A stretch of 10,545 bases of DNA from CAZJDV01 sp964544865. GTDB lineage: Bacteria; Chloroflexota; Dehalococcoidia; Lucifugimonadales; CAJWER01. The stretch spans positions 1 to 10,545 of the forward strand of contig CAZJDV010000084.1 in NCBI GenBank assembly GCA_964544865.1, written 5' to 3'. Within the stretch, counting starts at the first letter, position 1. The number at the start of each line of letters is the position of its first letter. The translations under genes and the position numbers were made by a program. Below the pieces are notes generated by a model. It was not told where the DNA came from and did no database searches. It worked only from the letters and a program-made list of their open reading frames with translations. Shown piece after piece: positions 5,401 through 10,545 of this stretch.

Positions 5401-6626
5401 CACTCGTTGTCACCGCGTCCGATCCGCTCGAACACGTCGGTGAACTCCTCGTATGTGGAGATATCGGCGATGGCGTGGACAAAGCTGGCCAGCGAAGGCG
5501 AACCCTCACGTATCTTCTTGAGTTGGCTATGGATCGAACTGGTGGAGGCCGGGCTGTCGGCGTAGGTGCCGTGGAAGGCGAAGTACGCCTGGTTGAGTCT
5601 ACGCAGGTAATACCCGTTGTCCACGAACACCTTTCGGCGCTGCTCCATATAGGCCTCCGCATCTTCAACCCTGCTCTCGGCCAGGAGCTCATCCACCCGG
5701 AGCCTGGTCTCGCGCATCTCCTTGTTGAAGCAGAACTGGTCATCGGGACACGGCTGAGCGGGGCCGGGTTCGGATGGAGTCGGGACGGGCTCACCGGTGA
5801 GCCGGCTGAAGACCAGGTTGCCCAGCTCCTCTCCGAAGACGTTGGCCGTGGTCTCGTTGATGCTGGACATGTTGCCGTCAACCGCGTAGCTCTGGCCCAG
5901 GGGTCTAAAGAAGAGGTAGTTGTGCAGCCACTCGTGGCTGGCCAGGATGAGCGACGTCCGCAAGTCGGTAGAAGCGATGATGGTGGGGTATGTTGAGATG
6001 CCGCCGAGCCCCTCTACGAGCGCTGACACGGCATCGCTTGCTTCGATGCGCGTCTCTATGGCATTACGCGTTGTTGGCGAAAGCTCTGGCTTCAGAAGCA
6101 CCGACTGATCGAACCGGATCGTGTCGCGAGGCGAGACCACCAGCAAGGTAGGCAGACGGTCCAGGGCGAAGTCCACCGGAGGGAACATGAGGTTTCCGAT
6201 CCTCAAAGGGATACCCTCCTGACGCAAAACCTCTGTAAGGCCCCCCTCCAGGAACTCCTCCACCTGGGGTAGCATGGTGTTGGCCCTGCGCCTCACCGAT
6301 TCGACGCGCTCCTCCAACTCAGTCACCTGGTTGGAGCCCGTGGCCACCGCCTGTTCCAACTCCCGCTGCAATGAGCCAAGCTCGCCCTGAATGCCGAAGT
6401 AGTCGTTGACCGTCGCCATGCGCTCCTCAGGCGTCTGGCGGATAGGGGACGTTGCATTGGCCAGCCAGTGCACCCACTTGGAGGGCAGGTTGAAAGCCTC
6501 CCAAGCAACGAGGTTGTAGTGGTAGCGGATAGAGAGACGCTCCGCTGGTGAGAGGACCAGCGCATCGTGCGCCACAAAGGCAGCGTACAGGACGATCAGG
6601 GACATGATGACGGCGAGACGTTGCAT
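5400..6626 (-). CDS. Membrane-anchored gluzincin-like metallopeptidase, family uncertain
   Basis: A 408-residue protein. An N-terminal hydrophobic segment (about 4-19) suggests a signal anchor or uncleaved signal peptide, so most of the protein is probably outside the cytoplasm. Residues 81-128 look coiled-coil-like. HEWLH (231-235) matches the zinc motif HExxH, and NETTANVFGEE (257-267) supplies a likely third ligand, E258, giving HExxH-x22-E as in gluzincins. A proline-rich linker with C293 and C299 precedes a helical C-terminal region with LNQAYFAFHGTYA (344-356). The order HExxH, NE-(T/S), then a C-terminal LN-A-Y helix recalls the DUF2265-type putative aminopeptidases (PF10023), but the match is loose. 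Start: ATG at 6626 with GGAGGG four bases upstream; a GTG at 6701 with GGGAG is also possible and adds a second hydrophobic stretch. Substrate unknown. Confidence 0.72.
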   Translation of the reverse strand: MQRLAVIMSLIVLYAAFVAHDALVLSPAERLSIRYHYNLVAWEAFNLPSKWVHWLANATSPIRQTPEERMATVNDYFGIQGELGSLQRELEQAVATGSNQVTELEERVESVRRRANTMLPQVEEFLEGGLTEVLRQEGIPLRIGNLMFPPVDFALDRLPTLLVVSPRDTIRFDQSVLLKPELSPTTRNAIETRIEASDAVSALVEGLGGISTYPTIIASTDLRTSLILASHEWLHNYLFFRPLGQSYAVDGNMSSINETTANVFGEELGNLVFSRLTGEPVPTPSEPGPAQPCPDDQFCFNKEMRETRLRVDELLAESRVEDAEAYMEQRRKVFVDNGYYLRRLNQAYFAFHGTYADSPASTSSIHSQLKKIREGSPSLASFVHAIADISTYEEFTDVFERIGRGDNE

Positions 6627-6726
6627 TGGCCCTCCGATCACAATGGTAAGGAAAGCGGTGATGAACACGCAAGGGGAGAGCCGCGGAACCCAGTGCTTCA
6701 CCCCGATTCTCCCGCGCTCGGAATCA

Positions 6727-6755
6727 TTGCGCCAAGCCGAAACCTTGGCTACAAT
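6727..6755 (+). promoter_or_regulatory. Candidate sigma-70-type promoter of the EF-G-like gene
   Basis: TTGCGC (6727-6732, three of six to TTGACA) and TACAAT (6750-6755, five of six to TATAAT) are separated by 17 bases. Predicted start near 6762 gives a leader of about 32 bases before the ATG at 6794. It lies in the divergent region between this gene and the metallopeptidase gene. Confidence 0.45.
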
Positions 6756-6793
6756 GGTGCCGGTTGGTCACGTCAAGCTGACGGAGGGGATTC

Positions 6794-8842
6794 ATGACCT
6801 CTTTCGATACGCAGCACCTGCGCAACGTCGCGTTGCTGTCGCACTCCGGGACCGGCAAGACCTCAATTGTGGAAGCCCTCCTCTTTGCAACTGGCGCCAT
6901 CACGCGCCTGGGGAGGGTAGAGGACGGCACCACCACCTCTGACCACGAACCCGAAGAGATCAAGCGCGGGTCCAGCATCCAAACCTCAGTGGTGCCTTGC
7001 AACTGGCGTGACTACAAGCTCAACCTGCTGGACACCCCAGGCTACCCTGACTTCGTGGGAGAGCCCACGTCCGCCCTCCGGGCAGTGGAGGCCGCGGTGT
7101 TGGTGGTGGCAGCCCAGGCAGGAGTGGAAGTGGGCACGGAAAACGCGTGGGACCTCTGCGATGATCTGGACTTGCCGCGGATGGTGTTGATCAACAAGAT
7201 GGACCGAGAGAACGCGGACTTCGTCCGCGCTCTGGCGAGCATTCAGGAGACCCTTGGCAAGCACTGTGTCGCCATCTCGGCGCCGGTAGGCGCCCAGCAA
7301 GATTTCCAGGGCGTGATCTCACTGCTGGACCCTCCGGAAGACGCGCCTGCCTCTGTGACCGCTGAGGTAGAGGAGTACAGAGAACGCTTGATAGAGGCCG
7401 TGGCGGAGACCAGTGACGAGATGGCGACCAAGTACCTGGAGGGTGAGGCGTTGTCTCGTGAGGAGATAGTGGCGGCCCTGAAGCAGGGGATACTCCAGGG
7501 GAAGCTAGTCCCGGTGATGGTCGGATCGGCAACAACCCCCCTTGGGATGACCGAGGTGATGGATGCAATTGTTGACCTAATGCCCTCACCTTCGGAGGCG
7601 CCAGATGCGGAGGCCACTACGGCCGGTAGCGAAGGCACAACGATGCTAGCAGCAGACCCCGCTGGCCCGCTGGCCGCGCTGGTTTTCAAGACCACCGCGG
7701 ACCAGTTCGTTGGCAAGCTCTCGTATTTCCGGGTCGTCAGCGGCACCGTAAGCAGTGATTCCCACGTGTGGAACGCCAACAAGGCGCAGGCCGAGCGGAT
7801 TGGGCAGGTCTTCGTGCCCCGGGGCAAGAACCAGGAGCCTGTGGGTAGCCTCGTAGCGGGTGACATCGGTGCCGTGCCCAAGCTGTCTGCCACGAACACT
7901 GGCGACACGCTCGCCCAGCGTGAGACACCGCTGATGTTGAAGTCCATCAGTTTCACTGAACCGATCTTCATTGCCTCGATCTCTCCCAAAGGTAAAGCCG
8001 ACCTGGACAAGATGGCCAACGCGCTGAACCGCCTCGTGGAGGAAGATCCCACTCTCCTGCTGACCCGCGAGCAACTGACCGGTGAGGTGTTGCTTGCTGC
8101 GCTTGGCGAGACCCACGCCGAGGTTGCCATGGAAAAGGCGAAGCGAAAGTTTGGCGTGGAGTTGGTGACGTCCCTCCCCAAGGTGGCTTACCAGGAGACG
8201 ATAGGCGGGACCATCAAAACGGAATACAAGCACAAGAAGCAGACCGGAGGCCATGGCCAGTACGGACACGTGAAGATTGAGCTTGAGCCGAGGCCACGGG
8301 GCAGTGGGTTCGAGTTCGTGGAGAAAGTGGTGGGAGGAAACGTTCCCAAAGAGTACATCCCCGCCGTTGAAAAGGGAGTGCTCAAATCTCTTCAAGAAGG
8401 TGCGCTGGCTGGCTTCCCAATAGTTGATCTGAGGGTTTTGCTTTACGACGGTAGCTCCCATCCAGTGGATTCATCCGGGATGGCCTTCGAGATTGCCGGC
8501 TCCTACGCTCTCAGGAAAGGGGTCATCGAGGCGAACCCGGTGCTCCTGGAACCTGTCATGCGTATCCAGGTGACGGTGCCCGACTCCTACACGGGGGAGG
8601 TCATCGGCGACCTAAACACCAAGCGGGCCCGTATCCTGGGCATGACCCCGGAAGGTGGCATGACCGTCATTGAGGCCGATGTGCCGCAGACGGAGGTGCG
8701 GCGCTACGCTACCGAGTTGCGCTCCATGAGCCAGGGTCGCGGCCGGTTCAAGATGGAGTTTGGCCACTACGAGGAGGTCCCTCAGCACCTCACTCAGCGC
8801 ATAGTGGAGGAGACCCAAAAGGAGAAGGCCGGCCCGGCGTAG
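6794..8842 (+). CDS. fusA: Elongation factor G-like translational GTPase (EF-G-2 subfamily)
   Basis: A 682-residue GTPase with the full five-domain EF-G layout: G domain (1-288), beta-barrel domain II (291-380), domain III (383-460), domain IV (465-585) and domain V (586-670). GTP motifs: P-loop SHSGTGKT (16-23), switch I region RGSSIQTS (58-65), DTPGYPDF (80-87), NKMD (134-137) and GSA (244-246). Domain IV has GGHGQYGHVKIELEP (485-499). Canonical EF-G has His in DTPGHVDF and a P-loop of the AHIDAGKT type. The Tyr84 and HSGTGKT here are as I recall them from the EF-G-2/FusA2 paralogue group, so this is probably not the main elongation factor. It may act in translocation under special conditions or ribosome recycling; that is inferred. 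The ATG follows GGAGGGG at good spacing. It appears to be a single-gene unit. Confidence 0.93.
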   Translation: MTSFDTQHLRNVALLSHSGTGKTSIVEALLFATGAITRLGRVEDGTTTSDHEPEEIKRGSSIQTSVVPCNWRDYKLNLLDTPGYPDFVGEPTSALRAVEAAVLVVAAQAGVEVGTENAWDLCDDLDLPRMVLINKMDRENADFVRALASIQETLGKHCVAISAPVGAQQDFQGVISLLDPPEDAPASVTAEVEEYRERLIEAVAETSDEMATKYLEGEALSREEIVAALKQGILQGKLVPVMVGSATTPLGMTEVMDAIVDLMPSPSEAPDAEATTAGSEGTTMLAADPAGPLAALVFKTTADQFVGKLSYFRVVSGTVSSDSHVWNANKAQAERIGQVFVPRGKNQEPVGSLVAGDIGAVPKLSATNTGDTLAQRETPLMLKSISFTEPIFIASISPKGKADLDKMANALNRLVEEDPTLLLTREQLTGEVLLAALGETHAEVAMEKAKRKFGVELVTSLPKVAYQETIGGTIKTEYKHKKQTGGHGQYGHVKIELEPRPRGSGFEFVEKVVGGNVPKEYIPAVEKGVLKSLQEGALAGFPIVDLRVLLYDGSSHPVDSSGMAFEIAGSYALRKGVIEANPVLLEPVMRIQVTVPDSYTGEVIGDLNTKRARILGMTPEGGMTVIEADVPQTEVRRYATELRSMSQGRGRFKMEFGHYEEVPQHLTQRIVEETQKEKAGPA

Positions 8843-8848
8843 CGGAAA

Positions 8849-8937
8849 GGAGAGTCCAGAGGGGCGAAGCCCAGAGTTTACGCTGAGCCCTTCGAAGGGA
8901 TGGGGGTCTGGGGGTATCCCCCAGACATAGACTCTCC
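8849..8937. repeat. Composite palindromic element (nested hairpins)
   Basis: An 89-bp element bounded by complementary octamers, GGAGAGTC (8849-8856) and GACTCTCC (8930-8937). Inside are GGGC-GAA-GCCC (8862-8872), the perfect 12-bp palindrome CCCTTCGAAGGG (8888-8899), and a 9-bp stem GTCTGGGGG/CCCCCAGAC with a TAT loop (8906-8926). It starts seven bases after the EF-G stop, so the first transcribed hairpins may double as a terminator, though no T-run follows. The complementary ends and nested stems resemble a REP or MITE-like unit; no target-site duplication is evident. Confidence 0.68.
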
Positions 8938-8954
8938 CGGCTTCCCGGCCAGGA

Positions 8955-8977
8955 CCTGTCCTGAGCTTGCCGAAGGA
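8955..8977 (+). repeat. Second copy of a CTGAGC-(C/T)T-(T/G)-CCGAAGG type motif
   Basis: CCTGTCCTGAGCTTGCCGAA followed by GGA. The core CTGAGCTTGCCGAAGG resembles CTGAGCCCTTCGAAGG at 8883-8898 in the neighbouring palindromic element. This suggests a short dispersed motif present twice in the 224-bp gap between the EF-G gene and the YHS gene. The remainder (8978-9066) shows only an AGAGCTCT palindrome. Confidence 0.4.
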
Positions 8978-9066
8978 AGAGGGTCAGGGGGATCGTTGTA
9001 GAGAGCTCTTGATCACCATGCCGGCACTATGCTGCATGGAGCGTGGAACAGGGTAATGAGGGTCAC

Positions 9067-9273
9067 ATGGTTGGCAAGATAGTGGGCCTGTTCAGGAAGT
9101 CCGAGATGGCGGAGGACCCGGTCTGCCATATGCAGGTGGACGTCAAGGCCCCGAATGGCGGCTCGCACGAACATGGTGGCCAGACGTACTACTTCTGCGG
9201 CCCCGGGTGCCGTGTAGCCTTCGCGAAAGAGCCTGACGCCTATTTGTCAGGCGAGAAGCGGATGGAAATGTAA
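9067..9273 (+). CDS. Small YHS-domain metal-binding protein
   Basis: A 68-residue protein made of a short basic/hydrophobic N-terminus and one YHS domain: EDPVCHMQVDV (16-26), then YYFCGPGCRVAFAKEPDAYL (41-60). C20, C44 and C48 are the likely metal-binding cysteines. YHS domains occur alone or fused to copper and other heavy-metal ATPases and bind transition metals; a free one may act as a small metal carrier or sensor, which is inferred. The ATG at 9067 has GAGGG about five bases upstream; a GTG at 9043 would add eight residues. The gene lies 192 bases before the PAL-like gene on the same strand. No metal ATPase is adjacent; the only metal transporter in the window is the distant CDF gene. 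Confidence 0.85.
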   Translation: MVGKIVGLFRKSEMAEDPVCHMQVDVKAPNGGSHEHGGQTYYFCGPGCRVAFAKEPDAYLSGEKRMEM

Positions 9274-9465
9274 GGGCGTGCCCTCTCTCGCTGCGGCCCA
9301 GATGGGTTGCATGGGACCAACAGACGCACCCGCTAGCAATGTGGGTGAGGTGTTTCTCGAAACGCGCCCATACTATGGACCCGGGATAATCGCTCCCTTC
9401 CATGTGGAGAGACTGCCGTTGGGTGCGAACCACGGCCACGAGCAACCAGAGTTGAGGTGAATTGG

Positions 9466-10383
9466 ATGGCCAAGATTGTCGGAACCGGGAAGTATACCTA
9501 CGAGATGAACGAAGACTGGGCTCACCTTCCAGAAGGCATGGAGATGCCCGCGGCGTCGGTGTACGGCGACTCCCAAGACCGGATCTACTGCTTCAACAGG
9601 GCGCCCGAGCACCCAATAGTCGTGTTTGACAAGGACGGCAACTATCTTGATTCGTGGGGCAGCGGCCTGTTCACGTTCCCTCACGCCATCTACCTGGATG
9701 CTGATCAGAATGTGTGGTTGGTGGAGAGGAACGACCACCTGATAATGAAGTTCACTCGCACGGGTGAGCACATCATGACCATCGGCACCAAGGGGCAGCG
9801 CTCGGACACGGGCTTTGACCCATCGTACCTGGGCTCTGACGCACATAAACTGGTGACCCATGGAGGCGGCCCTTTCAACATGCCCGCTGGTGTCGCCGTG
9901 GCTCCCAGCGGCGACGTATTCATCGCCGACGGGTATGGCAACTGCCAGGTACATAAGTTTACCGCCGATGGGCAGCTGGTCATGTCGTGGGGGGACCCCG
10001 GCAGCGGGCCGGGGCAGTTCATGCTGCCTCACGGGGTCTGGATTGACAGCAGAGGACGTGTCCTGGTGGCGGACCGGGAGAACGACCGCGTTCAGGTGTT
10101 CACGCAGGAAGGCGAGTTCATCGGCGTATGGCCCACGCCCATGGTAGGGCCTGCGGTCCTCTATGTGGACAACAAAGACACCGTGTACGTCGCTGAACAC
10201 AACGGGGGCAACATTAGCATACTTAACCTGGACGGCGAGCTGCTGGCCAGATGGGGTTCGCCCAACTACCGCTCCTGCCATGGTGTATGGGTTGATTCCC
10301 ACGGTGACCTCTACGTGGTGCAGCCGGGTGAAGATGCCGCGGGAGTCGGGGGACGCAAAGTGGTCAAGTACACCCGTAAGTAA
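9466..10383 (+). CDS. NHL-repeat beta-propeller protein resembling peptidyl-alpha-hydroxyglycine alpha-amidating lyase
   Basis: A 305-residue protein built of successive NHL-type blades, enough for a six-bladed propeller. Segments match the animal amidating lyase (PAL) as I remember it: FPHAIYLDADQNVWLVERND (71-90), VFIADGYGNCQVHKF (151-165), QFMLPHGVWID (184-194), VADRENDRVQVF (201-212) and CHGVWVDSHGDLYV (271-284). The three zinc ligands (H73, H189, H272) and catalytic-site counterparts (R45, Y157, R204) all appear present. PAL cleaves the hydroxyglycine intermediate to release an amidated peptide and glyoxylate; bacterial homologues are not shown to do this, so the substrate is open. No signal peptide is seen, so it is probably cytoplasmic. 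The ATG at 9466 has GAGGTGA five bases upstream. A terminator follows 29 bases after the stop. Confidence 0.85.
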   Translation: MAKIVGTGKYTYEMNEDWAHLPEGMEMPAASVYGDSQDRIYCFNRAPEHPIVVFDKDGNYLDSWGSGLFTFPHAIYLDADQNVWLVERNDHLIMKFTRTGEHIMTIGTKGQRSDTGFDPSYLGSDAHKLVTHGGGPFNMPAGVAVAPSGDVFIADGYGNCQVHKFTADGQLVMSWGDPGSGPGQFMLPHGVWIDSRGRVLVADRENDRVQVFTQEGEFIGVWPTPMVGPAVLYVDNKDTVYVAEHNGGNISILNLDGELLARWGSPNYRSCHGVWVDSHGDLYVVQPGEDAAGVGGRKVVKYTRK

Positions 10384-10412
10384 CATTGCGCTGGACCGAA
10401 AGCTAGACGACA

Positions 10413-10437
10413 AAGGGGCGAGGTTATCTCGCCCCTT
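10413..10437 (+). terminator. Hairpin terminator after the PAL-like gene
   Basis: AAGGGGCGAG (10413-10422) and CTCGCCCCTT (10428-10437) form a perfect 10-bp stem around GTTAT, followed by GTTCATT. The T-run is short, so termination may be partial. It starts 29 bases after the stop at 10383. The remaining 10438-10545 holds only a weak CGGAAC/GTTCCG inverted repeat (10472-10501); I see no gene I can support there. Confidence 0.75.
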
Positions 10438-10545
10438 GTTCATTCCGGGTTCCATGCGGGTGTACGTGCCACGGAACAAACGGTGTGATTCTGTCGTTCC
10501 GAGTAGGGGGCCGGCAAGCCGAGCCCCAAAACCGAACAATTCAAT

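Noticed and set aside
7243..8181. Long minus-strand frames inside the EF-G gene
   Set aside because: Antisense shadows of a clear five-domain GTPase; low-complexity Ser/Thr/Arg-rich translation.
9278..9460. A 60-codon frame between the YHS gene and the PAL-like gene (GTG start, TGA at 9458-9460)
   Set aside because: Its composition looks mildly coding and it ends just before the PAL-like start, but there is no Shine-Dalgarno sequence before the GTG and no family similarity I recognise. It could be a degraded gene or leader; not supported enough to list.
9373..10539. A 388-codon minus-strand frame opposite the PAL-like gene
   Set aside because: It is the antisense of a well-supported propeller gene. 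Its translation has no domain, and long antisense frames are expected in high-GC coding DNA.
10454..10545. ATG-initiated frame open to the right edge
   Set aside because: Only 30 codons, no ribosome binding site, Arg/Pro-rich translation, and no family resemblance.

Overview
The window is high-GC DNA (about 60% by eye) from a bacterium. The gene set includes an F420-dependent NADP reductase, an EF-G-2 type elongation factor, a DUF1015 protein, a PAL-like NHL protein, and hairpin-rich dispersed repeats between genes. This would fit an uncultured Chloroflexota-type or related genome, but nothing seen fixes the phylum. A 100-N scaffold gap shows this is an assembled draft, probably metagenomic.

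Left part (1-3700): all genes are on the minus strand. In transcription order they are npdG (3699-3046), an intergenic block of four small perfect hairpins (3002-2908), a cation diffusion facilitator (2817-1718, interrupted by the N gap), a queuosine-precursor transporter whose ATG directly follows the CDF stop (1717-959), an orphan receiver-domain protein (703-323), and the start of an unidentified gene with a strong ribosome binding site (128 to beyond the left edge). The 100-N gap is flanked by an exact 55-bp duplication. Collapsing gap plus one copy restores a canonical CDF protein, so the gap looks spurious.

Middle (3700-6790): npdG and the DUF1015 gene (3963-5258, plus) are divergent and share a 263-bp intergenic region. 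It has one GCTATACT box on each strand and a full copy of a three-hairpin repeat. The DUF1015 gene converges on a membrane-anchored HExxH metallopeptidase-like gene (6626-5400, minus). The 141 bp between the two stops consists mostly of a second full repeat copy plus fragments. In two unrelated genes (receiver and DUF1015) the TAG stop lies inside the repeat's GTAGGGGC segment.

Right part (6790-10545): genes are on the plus strand. They are an EF-G-2-like GTPase (6794-8842), a composite palindromic element (8849-8937), a 68-residue YHS-domain metal-binding protein (9067-9273), and a PAL-like six-bladed propeller protein (9466-10383) followed by a clear hairpin terminator. Past the terminator (10441-10545) I see nothing I can support.

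The genes look like a mix of housekeeping and small accessory functions: metal export and metal binding, queuosine salvage, F420/NADP redox and translation. No single pathway links them. The most unusual content is the layered set of intergenic hairpin repeats and the uncharacterised metallopeptidase.
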